A model generated the notes under the pieces. The model did no database searches, had not been told where the DNA came from, and saw only the letters and a list, made by a program, of their open reading frames with translations. Position numbers and translations under genes: made by a program. Positions 41,547-49,599 of a stretch of DNA of 64,000 nucleotides are shown one piece after another (the stretch's first letter is position 1; each line of letters starts with the position of its first letter). Source of the stretch: Streptomyces sp. CNQ-509 (GTDB taxonomy: Bacteria > Actinomycetota > Actinomycetes > Streptomycetales > Streptomycetaceae); contig NZ_CP011492.1 in the NCBI RefSeq assembly GCF_001011035.1, positions 5,439,001 to 5,503,000 of the forward strand. The letters are read 5' to 3'.

Positions 41547-42698
41547 TCAGGCGGTCATGAACTCCTCGCGGACGATCCCGCCCGCCGTCGCGCACCACGT
41601 GGCCACGTCCATCGCGCCCGTCGCGGGCAGCCCGTGCAGCTCCTGCATCTCGGCCACCGCCTTCGTCGTGGGACCGTTGTACTTGCCCGTGGCCTTCGCC
41701 AGATGCAGCTTGCGCACCAGCATCTGCTGCACTGCGAGCACCGCCTCCCCGCTGTGGCCCGTGCTCACCGGCACCGTCAGGGCCTCCCACGTGGCGTTGT
41801 CCAGCGTGCCGTCGTCCGCGGTCGGCAGCCCCATCGTGCGCTGGAAGGTGTGCACCGCCTCCAGCGTCGCCGGCCCGTACACGCCGTCCGCCTTCAGCTC
41901 GTACCCGTACGCGCGCAGCAGCCGCTGCGCCATCTCGACCGTGCCGCCCTTGCTGGACGTGTACGTGTCGGGCCAGGTGCGCTCCGGGATCTCGTCCGGG
42001 CCCTGGCCGAGCACCTGCGCCACCTGCCGGCGCAGCGCCGGGAACTCGCGGTAGAAGAGCGCGCCCGGGCACTGCGTGTCGTTGAAGTCCCAGTGGCCGA
42101 AGATGCGGTCCGCGCCGAAGCCGTACTGCGTGCCGATCGTCACGCACAGCCGCTGCAGCGAGAACACCAGCGCGGGCGTCGGGGTGTCGTTGACGTAGTG
42201 GCCGTCGTTCTCGATGCCTATGGCGCGCCTGTTCTCGCCGACCGCGTGCGCGCTGACGACCTGGTGGCCGCCGTCGGCCAGCGCCTCCAGGCTGCCGTGG
42301 CGGCCCTCCAGGACGTAGCCGCCGCGGCTGATCGTGAAGTGCTGGCCGCTGTCGATCCAGCCGTTGTCGTCCATGTGCAGATCCTGGATCTTGCGCGCCA
42401 TGAAGACCGCGGCCTCGTACGAGTAGTCCGTGGTGTTCGGGAAGGCGGTGTGGTGGACGACGATCTTCGTGGTGGTGCCGGACGAGACGGAGACGGTGCC
42501 GCTGGGCGGCCGGGCGCCCCAGTCCCCCGTGCCGATCACGTACGACGGGTCGTCAGCCGTCCGGCGCAGCGAGGTGCCGCCGTCGGCCGCGGCGCTGCCG
42601 CCGAGCAGCAGCGCGCCGCCCCCGCCGGCGACGAGCACGGCGCCCGCGCCGGCCTTGAGCGCGGTTCGCCGGGAGACATACACGGGCCCAGGTCGCAT
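41547..42698 (-). CDS. Tat-exported N-acetylmuramoyl-L-alanine amidase with peptidoglycan-binding domains
   Basis: 383 residues from the ATG after GAGAGG. A twin-arginine signal (SRRTALKAGAGAVLVAGGGGALLLGG, about 9-34) is followed by a PGRP/amidase-2 domain (about 60-225) with zinc ligands in VVHHTAFPNT, and FGHWDFNDTQCPG. Two peptidoglycan-binding repeats lie at the C-terminus (about 245-310 and 315-375). It hydrolyses the amide bond between MurNAc and the stem peptide outside the membrane. It converges with the AlkZ-like gene, only 11 bp apart. Confidence 0.88.
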   Translation of the reverse strand: MRPGPVYVSRRTALKAGAGAVLVAGGGGALLLGGSAAADGGTSLRRTADDPSYVIGTGDWGARPPSGTVSVSSGTTTKIVVHHTAFPNTTDYSYEAAVFMARKIQDLHMDDNGWIDSGQHFTISRGGYVLEGRHGSLEALADGGHQVVSAHAVGENRRAIGIENDGHYVNDTPTPALVFSLQRLCVTIGTQYGFGADRIFGHWDFNDTQCPGALFYREFPALRRQVAQVLGQGPDEIPERTWPDTYTSSKGGTVEMAQRLLRAYGYELKADGVYGPATLEAVHTFQRTMGLPTADDGTLDNATWEALTVPVSTGHSGEAVLAVQQMLVRKLHLAKATGKYNGPTTKAVAEMQELHGLPATGAMDVATWCATAGGIVREEFMTA

Positions 42699-42865
42699 GG
42701 CGGTCCTCTCACGGTGCGGGTTGCGGGGGGTCGGCACGCTGCTCCGTGTACGTATGTGGAACGGACATCCTGTTTATCCGACCGCGTCTGCCAATGTCCA
42801 GACCACCAAGGTCAGTTGCGCCCGGAACCGGTCCCGCCGCCCGGCCGCCCCGCCGCCCCGCCCGC

Positions 42866-43333
42866 TCAGCCGCCCGGCTGCCAGGGCGGCGTCTGCCCCC
42901 ACTCCCACTTCGGCATCGGGCCCGCCGTGGGCGGCGGGTCGTCGGCGGAGTAGACGAGCGCCATCCGCGTGCCCCACTCGATGTAGTACGAGAACACCGC
43001 CCGGAACTCCGGGTCCGTGGGCAGGCCCACCTCGTCCGCGCTGTCCATCAGCAGCGACACCCAGCGCCTGCGCTGCTCCTCGGTGATGTGCCGGCCGAGG
43101 TGCATGCGCGCCATGTGGTCGTGGCCGCCGCGCTCTGCGCTGTAGCGCTCGGGGCCGCCGAAGACCTCGGCGAGGAACATCGCGACGTGCCGCGGGTGTT
43201 CACCGTCCATGCCCGCGAACACCGGGGCCAGGACCGGGTCCTTGCGCACGTGCCCGTAGAAGGTCGCGGTCAGCCGCAGGAACGCCTCGTCCCCGCCGGC
43301 CCACTCGTAGATGCTCGGGGTGTCCTCGCTCAC
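42866..43333 (-). CDS. Group II truncated hemoglobin
   Basis: 155 residues. Globin features are YEWAGGDEAFLRLTATFYGHVRKDPVLAPVF, the proximal His in the segment GGHDHMARMHLGRHITEEQRRRWVSLL and the group II Trp near its end. These bind O2/NO and often detoxify NO. The GTG start overlaps the stop of the upstream gene (GTGA), so the two are translated together. The last 20 residues are Pro/Trp-rich (PKWEWGQTPPWQPGG). Confidence 0.9.
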   Translation of the reverse strand: MSEDTPSIYEWAGGDEAFLRLTATFYGHVRKDPVLAPVFAGMDGEHPRHVAMFLAEVFGGPERYSAERGGHDHMARMHLGRHITEEQRRRWVSLLMDSADEVGLPTDPEFRAVFSYYIEWGTRMALVYSADDPPPTAGPMPKWEWGQTPPWQPGG

Positions 43334-43923
43334 GCCCCGTCCTCCGCGTCCTGTGCGGGCCCGCCGGCCGGTGCCCCGCCGGCGGGCGCCTCGTCCGCCG
43401 GCCGGTCGGGGCCCTGGGCCCGTACGTGCCGCACGTGCTCCAGCGAGTCCCGCAGCTCCCGCAGCCAGTCGTCCGCGTGGCTCTCCACCAGCCGTACGCA
43501 CCACCCCAGCGCCTCGCTCCGGCTGCGCGCCACGCCCGCCGCGATGAGGGTGTCGAGCACCTGCCGCTGCGGTTGCCGCAGCCGGGTCATCACGGGCGCG
43601 GAGACGTTCGTGAAGATCTCCCGCCGGCCGCCGCACTCGGCGCCCCAGGAGACCTTCCTGCGGTAGCGCCGTTCGGCCGCCCGCGCCACCGCCATGCGCT
43701 CCTTGCGCGTGCGCTCGCGGAACTCGGCGATGCGGCCGTCCAGCGCCGCGTCGCGCTCGGCGGGGGTCGCGTCCTTCGCGAGCCCCGCGGGCCCGGGGAT
43801 CGGGCCGACGACGCAGATCTCCTCGCGGTCGACGGTGACCTCGACCGGTGAGGCGTACAGGCCGTCGGGCAGCCGCCCGGTAAGCCATCCTCGTATCTCG
43901 TCCGTGTCCTGGGATGTAATCAT
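43330..43923 (-). CDS. Conserved protein coupled to the globin gene
   Basis: 197 residues, no named domain that I can recognise. The N-terminal part (MITSQDTDEIRGWLTGRLPDG) has a DREEICVVGPIP element. The middle is very Arg-rich and helical (RTRKERMAVARAAERRYRRK). The C-terminal part LDTLIAAGVARSRSEALGWCVRLV resembles a ribbon-helix-helix or helical DNA-binding segment. An Ala/Gly/Pro tail closes it. A palindrome and direct repeat overlap its start codon, which suggests self-regulation. Its overlap with the globin gene suggests a shared role, perhaps NO/oxygen response. Confidence 0.7.
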   Translation of the reverse strand: MITSQDTDEIRGWLTGRLPDGLYASPVEVTVDREEICVVGPIPGPAGLAKDATPAERDAALDGRIAEFRERTRKERMAVARAAERRYRRKVSWGAECGGRREIFTNVSAPVMTRLRQPQRQVLDTLIAAGVARSRSEALGWCVRLVESHADDWLRELRDSLEHVRHVRAQGPDRPADEAPAGGAPAGGPAQDAEDGA

Positions 43924-43937
43924 GTAATCGAGATTAC
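43914..43937 (-). promoter_or_regulatory. Repeats covering the start codon of the globin operon
   Basis: Two tandem ATGTAATC copies (43914-43921, 43922-43929) merge with the palindrome GTAATC-GA-GATTAC (43924-43937). They lie between the AGGAGGAGGA ribosome site and the first codons, so a protein or RNA structure here could block translation or transcription. Confidence 0.55.
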
Positions 43938-44003
43938 TCCTCCTCCTTGGGGGAAGAGAACGGGCGGCCCGGCGAAATTCCCGCAAGAATCTTTGGCGGA
44001 GCA

Positions 44004-44030
44004 TGTCGAGAACCGCCGGCCGGCCCCGAC
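44004..44030 (+). promoter_or_regulatory. ECF42-type promoter
   Basis: TGTCGA (44004-44009), 17-bp spacer, CGAC (44027-44030). It matches the recalled ECF42 consensus TGTCGA / CGA(T)C, 55 bp before the ATG of the DGPF gene, whose partner sigma factor is encoded next. Confidence 0.65.
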
Positions 44031-44084
44031 GTCTCCTGTGAGAGGCGCCCGCACCGGGTGCCGGGAACACGGGAAGTGAGAACC

Positions 44085-44498
44085 ATGAAGTACCTGGTGA
44101 TGATCTACGGTTCGCAGGCCGACTACGACGCCATGAACGGCAAGGGCTCCGAGGGCCACCCCGCCTGGACCGAGAAGGACCTGCAGGCGATGTTCGAGCA
44201 CATGGGGTCGATCAACAACGACCTGGCCGAGTCCGGCGAGCTCGTCGACGGCCAGGGACTCACGGCGCCCAAGCAGGCCATCCTCGTCACCCGCGGCCCC
44301 GACGGGGCGGCCGTCGTCTCCGACGGCCCGTTCGGCGAGACCAAGGAGGTCCTCGCGGGCTACTGGGTGCTGGACTGCGCCGGCGACGAGCGCGTTACCG
44401 AGATCGCCAAGCGTGTCCACGAGTGCCCCCTCCCCGAGGGCTTCCCGTCCTCCGACATCGTGATCCGCCGGATCCAGGAAGAGCCCCAGGACAAGTGA
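44085..44498 (+). CDS. DGPF/YCII-domain protein, partner of an ECF42 sigma factor
   Basis: 137 residues. The DGPF motif is present (VVSDGPFGETKEVLAGYWV). The family folds like YCII and is nearly always encoded just before an ECF42 sigma gene, as here, with a 4-bp overlap. It may act as sensor or enzyme for the sigma factor, but the biochemical role is not known to me. GGAAGTGAG precedes the ATG. Confidence 0.9.
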   Translation: MKYLVMIYGSQADYDAMNGKGSEGHPAWTEKDLQAMFEHMGSINNDLAESGELVDGQGLTAPKQAILVTRGPDGAAVVSDGPFGETKEVLAGYWVLDCAGDERVTEIAKRVHECPLPEGFPSSDIVIRRIQEEPQDK

Positions 44499-45730
44499 GC
44501 GCCCCTGTCGAGGACCTGCTGCGCCACCACGCGCCGCAGGTCCTCGGCGCCCTCGTCCGCCGCTACGGCCACTTCGACGCCGCCGAGGACGCCGTGCAGG
44601 AGGCCCTGCTGGCCGCCTCCGGCCAGTGGCCGGCGCAGGGGGTGCCGGACAACCCGCGGGGCTGGCTCATCCGCGTCGCCTCCCGCCGGCTGACGGACGA
44701 GCTGCGCAGCGAGGAGGCCCGGCGCCGCCGCGAGGAGTCCGCCGCCGTGCTCACGCCCCGCGACGACTTCCGCGCGCCGCCGCCGGGGGAGGCGCGCCAC
44801 CCCTCGGAGGACGACACCCTCACCCTCTTGTTCCTCTGCTGCCACCCCGTCCTCACGCAGCCGTCCCGCATCGCGCTGACGCTGCGCGCGGTCGGCGGTC
44901 TGACCACCGCGGAGATCGCCCGCGCCTTCCTGGTGCCGGAGGCGACGATGGCGCAGCGGATCAGCCGGGCGAAGAAGAACCTGAAGGACGCGGGTGCCCG
45001 CTTCCGCCGTCCCGAGCCCGGGGAGCTGCCGGGGCGCTTCACCGCGGTGCTGCACGTGCTGTACCTGATCTTCAACGAGGGCTACACCGCCACCTCCGGA
45101 GCCGCCCTGCGCCGCGCCGACCTGGCCGCCGAGGCGATCCGCCTCGCCCGCGCCGTGCACGCGCTCGTGCCGGACAGCGGCGAGGCCGCCGGGCTGCTGT
45201 CGCTGATGCTGCTCACCGACGCCCGCCGCGACGCCCGCAGCGGTCCGGGCGGCGTCCTGGTCCCGCTCGACGAGCAGGACCGCGGGCGCTGGGACCGCGC
45301 GCAGATCGAGGAGGGGGTGGCCCTCGTCAGCCGCGCCCTGACGACCAGCGCCCTCGGCCCGTACCAGGTGCAGGCCGCCATCGCCGCCGTGCACGACGAG
45401 GCGGAGCGCGCCGAGGACACCGACTGGCGGCAGATCCTCGGGCTGTACGACCTGCTGGCGAGCCTCGCGCCGAGCCCCGTCGTCAGCCTGAACCGGGCGG
45501 TGGCCGTGGCGATGGCCGACGGGCCGCGCGCCGGGCTCGACCTGCTGGACAAGCTCGCGGACGACCCGCGGCTCGCGGAGCACCACCGTCTCGACGCCGT
45601 ACGGGCCCACTTGCTGGAGCTGGCGGGGGAGACGGGGGCGGCGCAGGAGGCGTACGGGCGCGCGGCGGAGCGCACGTTGAGCGTGCCCGAGCAGCGTTAC
45701 CTCCAACTGCGCGCCGCCCGGCTGCGCTGA
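44495..45730 (+). CDS. ECF42-type sigma factor with TPR-like C-terminal extension
   Basis: 411 residues. Sigma regions 2 (YGHFDAAEDAVQEALLAA, NPRGWLIRVASRRLTDELRSEEARRRRE) and 4 (LTLRAVGGLTTAEIARAFLVPEATMAQRISRAKKNL) cover the first 190. A long helical extension (about 195-410) carries the LYLIFNEGYTAT signature of this group and TPR-like repeats. ECF42 factors have no anti-sigma factor. The extension is required for activity, and they transcribe their own operon. GTG start inside the DGPF gene stop codon. The promoter upstream of the DGPF gene fits this group. Confidence 0.9.
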   Translation: MSAPVEDLLRHHAPQVLGALVRRYGHFDAAEDAVQEALLAASGQWPAQGVPDNPRGWLIRVASRRLTDELRSEEARRRREESAAVLTPRDDFRAPPPGEARHPSEDDTLTLLFLCCHPVLTQPSRIALTLRAVGGLTTAEIARAFLVPEATMAQRISRAKKNLKDAGARFRRPEPGELPGRFTAVLHVLYLIFNEGYTATSGAALRRADLAAEAIRLARAVHALVPDSGEAAGLLSLMLLTDARRDARSGPGGVLVPLDEQDRGRWDRAQIEEGVALVSRALTTSALGPYQVQAAIAAVHDEAERAEDTDWRQILGLYDLLASLAPSPVVSLNRAVAVAMADGPRAGLDLLDKLADDPRLAEHHRLDAVRAHLLELAGETGAAQEAYGRAAERTLSVPEQRYLQLRAARLR

Positions 45731-45755
45731 CGGACGGCGCGCCGGCGGCCACAGG

Positions 45756-46030
45756 CCGTACGAGGTGACGGTGACGCTGGAGAACGCCGGCGACGCGAAG
45801 TTCGACCCGGTCATGACCCTGCTCATGGCCCGTGCGGGGAGGAGGGCAACGAGGCCGAGGAGATCTTCGACGGCCAGGTCGGCGGCGGCTTCGCCGGCAC
45901 GCTCCTGCCCGGCAGGAAGGCCACGCAGAAGTTCGCCTTCTTCGTTCCCGGGGGCGCGAAGAACCTCGACGTCGAGGTCGTCGTGGGCGACTTCGGGAAG
46001 GAGCCCGTCACCTGGAGCCTCCCGCTCTGA
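45756..46030 (+). pseudogene. Remnant of a secreted DUF4352-like protein, frameshifted
   Basis: Two frames join into one protein-like sequence. PYEVTVTLENAGDAKFDPV to ARAG is in the first frame (45756 to about 45839). Then EEGNEAEEIFDG, LLPGRKATQKFAFFVPG and DVEVVVGDFGKEPVTWSLPL run in the second frame to the TGA at 46028. Loss of one G in a G-rich run near 45837-45842 explains the break. The signal peptide and N-terminal half are missing, replaced by the end of the ECF42 gene. It looks like the C-terminal immunoglobulin-like domain of DUF4352 lipoproteins. A sequencing error could explain the frameshift but not the missing front half. Confidence 0.7.
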
Positions 46031-46119
46031 GGCCCGTCCGGCCGGCGCGCCCCGTCCCCGTCCGGGAGCGCCGGTGGGACGGCCCGGCCGCTGTGGCCGC
46101 CAGGCGGTACATTGCGCTC

Positions 46120-46986
46120 ATGTCGATACCGCCGGGCCCGCCGCCGAATCCGTACCAGCAGAACAACCCCAACCCCTACGCACAGCAGCAGCCCCAGGGC
46201 TCGGTGCCGCAGCAGTATTCCTACGCCCAGCCGACGATGCCCGCCGGTGTCCCGATCGCCGGCCAGCCCGCGGGTGGCCCGCCGGGCCAGCCGCCCGGCC
46301 AGCCCCCGGGGGCGCCGCCGCCCGCCTTCGGCGCGGCGGAGAAGAAGGGTGTGCCGGCCTGGCTGTGGGGCCTCGGGGGCGTCGTGGTCGCCTCCGCGGT
46401 GTGGGCGGGCGTGCTCTTCGCGACCGGGGGGTTCGACTCGTCGGAGGACCCCGAGCCGGTCCTCGGCTACGGGTTCGAGAAGGATCTCTGCGAGAGCACC
46501 GAGCTGAAGGCGTTCGAGGAGCGGTACGAGATCCCGGACGCGTCCGACGCCACCGGCTGGGGCTCGGAGCAGGACGCGCTGTCCCAGAGCTTCTGCAGCT
46601 GGAGCCTGACGGACCGTGAGCAGGACCCGGACGACTACTCCAGCTCGTACGTCTCCGTGACCGCCATCTGGCACGGGGCGTCGGACCCCACCGGCGAGTT
46701 CGCCCCGACGTACAAGGGCTACGAGGACCGTTCGGACGCGGACTACAAGTACGAGACCGAGCCGGTGAAGGGCTTCGGCGAGGAGGCGTACCTCGTCCGG
46801 GAGAACGGCGAGGGCGACAGCAGCAGCCGCTCCATGAGCCTGGCCGTGCGCGACGGCTGGTTCACCTACCAGATGGACTGGAGCTTCTACGGAGGCACCG
46901 ACTCCACCGACCCGCCGTCGCCCGACGAGGTGGAGCAGATGCTGAAGGACGAGACGAAGACGGCGCTCGCCGATCTCAAGAAGTGA
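46120..46986 (+). CDS. Pro/Gln-rich membrane-anchored protein
   Basis: 288 residues. A Pro/Gln/Gly-rich cytoplasmic N-terminus (about 1-80, NPYQQNNPNPYAQQQPQG, PPGQPPGQPPGAPPP) is followed by one membrane helix (about 86-107) and an extracellular domain of about 175 residues with Cys at about 125 and 164 (probable disulfide) and many acidic residues. This layout is common among Streptomyces surface proteins of unknown function. No enzyme motif. It is transcribed alone, closed by a 13-bp hairpin. Confidence 0.8.
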   Translation: MSIPPGPPPNPYQQNNPNPYAQQQPQGSVPQQYSYAQPTMPAGVPIAGQPAGGPPGQPPGQPPGAPPPAFGAAEKKGVPAWLWGLGGVVVASAVWAGVLFATGGFDSSEDPEPVLGYGFEKDLCESTELKAFEERYEIPDASDATGWGSEQDALSQSFCSWSLTDREQDPDDYSSSYVSVTAIWHGASDPTGEFAPTYKGYEDRSDADYKYETEPVKGFGEEAYLVRENGEGDSSSRSMSLAVRDGWFTYQMDWSFYGGTDSTDPPSPDEVEQMLKDETKTALADLKK

Positions 46987-47006
46987 TCGGCCGCCGGGAC
47001 AACGCG

Positions 47007-47036
47007 CGCGTGGCGGCAAGAAGTTGCCGCCACGCG
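47007..47036 (+). terminator. Hairpin terminator
   Basis: A perfect 13-bp stem (47007-47019 with 47024-47036) with a GAAG tetraloop, 20 bp after the stop of the Pro-rich membrane protein gene. Confidence 0.75.
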
Positions 47037-47111
47037 GGTGTAGCAGGGAACTGCCACGGGCGGGCGGGCCGATTCGGGCCGATGCGCGCCGGGGCGGCCC
47101 GGAGACCGGAA

Positions 47112-47144
47112 CGCGCCCGTACCGTCCGTGACGGTACGGGCGCG
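47112..47144 (-). terminator. Hairpin terminator after sodN
   Basis: A perfect 14-bp stem (47112-47125 with 47131-47144) with a 5-nt loop, 25 bp past the sodN stop on the minus strand. Confidence 0.75.
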
Positions 47145-47169
47145 CGGGTGACCGTAGCCCGTGAGGGGC

Positions 47170-47565
47170 TCAGCCCTGCTTGGTCTCCCAGAAGATCTTG
47201 TCGACCTGGGCGATGTAGTCCAGCGCCTTCTGGCCCGTGGCCGGGTCGGTGGAGCCCTTGGCGGCGCTGAGGGCCTTGAGCGTGTCGTTGACGAGCTGGT
47301 GCAGCTCAGGGTACTTCTCGAAGTGCGGGGGCTTGAAGTAGTCGCTCCACAGCACCGAAACGTGGTGCTTGGCAAGCTCCGCGCGCTGCTCCTTGATGGT
47401 GGTGGCCCGCGCCTGGAAGTGCGGGTCGTCGTTGCCCTGCATCTTCTCCTGGATGGCCTTGACCGATTCGGCCTCGATACGGGCCTGGGCCGGGTCGTAG
47501 ACGCCGCAGGGGAGGTCGCAGTGGGCACTGACCGTCACCTTGGGGGCGAACAGGCGAGAAAACAT
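47170..47565 (-). CDS. sodN: Nickel superoxide dismutase
   Basis: 131 residues. A 14-residue leader is removed to expose the nickel hook HCDLPCGVYD: His1, Cys2, Cys6 and the second-sphere Tyr9 of the mature enzyme are all present. The rest (FQARATTIKEQRAELAKHHVSVLWSDYFKPPHFEKYP) is nearly invariant in Streptomyces. It removes superoxide in the cytoplasm as a hexamer. It is divergent from sodX, the protease that cleaves the leader. In S. coelicolor, sodN is high when nickel is present and its mRNA is bound by an RNA from sodF. The sodF gene is not here. Confidence 0.96.
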   Translation of the reverse strand: MFSRLFAPKVTVSAHCDLPCGVYDPAQARIEAESVKAIQEKMQGNDDPHFQARATTIKEQRAELAKHHVSVLWSDYFKPPHFEKYPELHQLVNDTLKALSAAKGSTDPATGQKALDYIAQVDKIFWETKQG

Positions 47566-47713
47566 GGAAAGCAGCCGTCCTTCCTCGTGATCGTCTTCCA
47601 GGTGGGACATTACTCCGTGGGGAACGAAAATTCGCGAGTGCCCCGGAGGGCTTAGGTCAAAAGTCCAGTGGAAGGCTGGGCCTTGTGGACGACAGGCCGG
47701 AGGTGCATGCCCG

Positions 47714-48148
47714 ATGCAGGGCCAGGTGAACGAGCGCAGGCACGACGCCGGGCGCCGAGGGCTGCAGCGCCTCGGCCTCGCGGCGGTCGACGGTCCGTCG
47801 ATGGTGCCGACGCTGCGTCCGGGGGATCAGCTTGTCGTGCAGTACGGGGTGGAGGTGCGGCCCGGTGACGTGGCGGTGCTGTGTCATCCGTTCCAGCAGG
47901 ATCTGCTGATCGTGAAACGGGTGGTGGAGCGGCGCGACGGCGGCTGGTGGGTGCTCGGCGACAACCGGTTCGTGGAGAACGACAGCCGGGAGTTCGGCGC
48001 CGTACCGGACGAACTGGTCGTCGCCCGTGCCCTCCTGCGCCTGCGCCCCCCGCGGGGCCTTCAGCGCTCGGTCCGCTCGGTCCCGGCGGCGGTCTCCTGG
48101 GCCGCCTCGGCGGTGCGGCCGTTGGCCTGGCGCTTCCGGGCGCGGTAG
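47714..48148 (+). CDS. sodX: Nickel-SOD maturation protease SodX (S26 signal peptidase family)
   Basis: 144 residues. Serine nucleophile in VDGPSMVPTLRPGD and the Lys general base in LLIVKRVVER, then LGDNRFVENDSREFG, the S26 box. Unlike usual signal peptidases it lacks an N-terminal membrane anchor, fitting a cytosolic protease that removes the SodN leader. The C-terminal 25 residues (VSWAASAVRPLAWRF) overlap the convergent CGNR gene by 88 bp. The ATG is 10 bp after GGAGG. Confidence 0.9.
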   Translation: MQGQVNERRHDAGRRGLQRLGLAAVDGPSMVPTLRPGDQLVVQYGVEVRPGDVAVLCHPFQQDLLIVKRVVERRDGGWWVLGDNRFVENDSREFGAVPDELVVARALLRLRPPRGLQRSVRSVPAAVSWAASAVRPLAWRFRAR

Positions 48149-48681
48149 GCCGCGACGTTCGCGCGGGTGGCGCAGCGGTCGGAGCAGTAGCGGCGGGAGC
48201 GGTTCGTCGACGTGTCGAGGAAGACGTTGCGGCACGGCGTGGCCGCGCACAGGCCCAGGCGGTCGACGCCGTAGTCGGTGAGGTGCACGGCCAGCCCCAT
48301 GCACGCCGCGGCGGCGAAGCCCGCTCCCGAGTTGGCCGACTGCTCCGCGATGTGCAGGTGCCACTTGGGCCGCCCGTCCTCGTCGCGGAAGTCGTGCCCG
48401 CTGACCTGCGGGCTGACCGGGAAGTCGATGAGCAGCGCGTTGAGCATGTCGACGGCGCGTACCTCGTCGCCCTCGTCCGCCGCTTCGAAGATCCCCCGCA
48501 GCCGGCCGCGTACCTGGCGCAGCCTGCTGACGTCGGCGTCCGTGGCCCGCCGGGTGAAGTTGCCGCTGTCCCGGAAGAGCTCCTTGGCCGCGTCCAGCGA
48601 GGTCAGCGAGTCGGTGCCGCGCTCCGGCTCCTCGGTGTTGACGAGGCGCACGGCCATATCTGAGTAATAGGCCAGTTCCAC
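48061..48681 (-). CDS. CGNR zinc-finger regulator
   Basis: 206 residues. An N-terminal stress-related domain (about 1-145, DUF1470/ABATE-like) is followed by the C-terminal CGNR finger: LCAATPCRNVFLDTSTNRSRRYCSDRCATRANVAAYRARKR, with four Cys for zinc and the TNRSRRYC signature. These are thought to be transcription regulators. The 3' end overlaps sodX tail-to-tail by 88 bp, so the two mRNAs are complementary there. It is divergent from a methyltransferase gene. Confidence 0.88.
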   Translation of the reverse strand: MELAYYSDMAVRLVNTEEPERGTDSLTSLDAAKELFRDSGNFTRRATDADVSRLRQVRGRLRGIFEAADEGDEVRAVDMLNALLIDFPVSPQVSGHDFRDEDGRPKWHLHIAEQSANSGAGFAAAACMGLAVHLTDYGVDRLGLCAATPCRNVFLDTSTNRSRRYCSDRCATRANVAAYRARKRQANGRTAEAAQETAAGTERTER

Positions 48682-48779
48682 TTGGAATCCTTACGGGCTC
48701 GGCTTATGCTGACGCGACGGGGCCGTAATGGACGACCCCGTATAGAGGGTATTACGCAGCAGAGGCAGGGGAGGCAGCA

Positions 48780-49577
48780 ATGGCCGGAACGACCGCCGCC
48801 GCAACGCCCGTGGGTGCCGACTGGCAGGGCTGGCAGGCGAGCTGGGACCGCCAGCAGGAGTGGTACATGCCGGATCGCGAGGACCGCTTCCGGGTGATGC
48901 TCGACGCCGTCGAGGCCCTCGTGGGACCCGAGCCCCGGGTGCTCGACCTGGCCTGCGGTACGGGCAGCATCAGCGCCCGGGTGCTGCGCCGCTTCCCCGG
49001 CGCCCGCACCACGGGCGTCGACCTCGACCCCGCGCTGCTCACCATCGCGCGCGGCACCTTCGCGGAGGACGCCCGCGCCGAGTTCGTCACCGCCGACCTC
49101 GCCAAGCCCGACTGGGCGGCGCGGCTGCCGCACGGTTCGTACGACGCGGTGCTCACCTCCACCGCGCTGCACTGGCTCTTCTCCGACCAGCTCGCCACGC
49201 TCTACGGGCAGATCGCCGGCGTCGTCCGCGAGGGCGGGATCTTCGTCAACGCCGACCACATGCCCGACCCCGCCACGCCGGCCATCAACGAGGCCGTGCG
49301 CAACTGGAGCAAGGTCCGCCAGGACCGCGAGCGGGCGGAAGGTGTGCTGGACTGGGCGGACTGGTGGCGCGTGGTCGCCGCCGACCCGGTGCTCGGCGGT
49401 CCCGCGGCCGAGCGCTTCGCGATATTCGGCGACCCGAACGACCCGAACGAGGGCCACGCCGACGGCGATGTCCAGGCGCCCGCCTGGCACGCCGAGACGC
49501 TGCGCGCGGCCGGCTTCGCCGAGGCCCGTACGGTCTGGGCGGCCGCGCGGGACGCGGCGGTGCTGGCGCTGCGCTGA
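48780..49577 (+). CDS. Class I SAM-dependent methyltransferase
   Basis: 265 residues with a Rossmann methyltransferase fold. SAM motif I is VLDLACGTGSISARVL (about 54-69), motif II VDLDPALL, motif IV LTSTALHWLFSD and motif V VREGGIFVNADHM. Substrate unknown, and the fold resembles trans-aconitate/small-molecule methyltransferases. It is close to the TetR gene on the other side (convergent, 22 bp gap) and divergent from the CGNR regulator. Confidence 0.85.
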   Translation: MAGTTAAATPVGADWQGWQASWDRQQEWYMPDREDRFRVMLDAVEALVGPEPRVLDLACGTGSISARVLRRFPGARTTGVDLDPALLTIARGTFAEDARAEFVTADLAKPDWAARLPHGSYDAVLTSTALHWLFSDQLATLYGQIAGVVREGGIFVNADHMPDPATPAINEAVRNWSKVRQDRERAEGVLDWADWWRVVAADPVLGGPAAERFAIFGDPNDPNEGHADGDVQAPAWHAETLRAAGFAEARTVWAAARDAAVLALR

Positions 49578-49599
49578 CCGGCCGCGCCGGCGGGCGGCG

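Noticed and set aside
42808..42830. Possible dre site upstream of the Tat amidase gene (TGTCCAGACCACC)
   Set aside because: Only about 10 of 16 positions match, and the left half TGG is lost, so it is far weaker than the other dre-like sites in the window.
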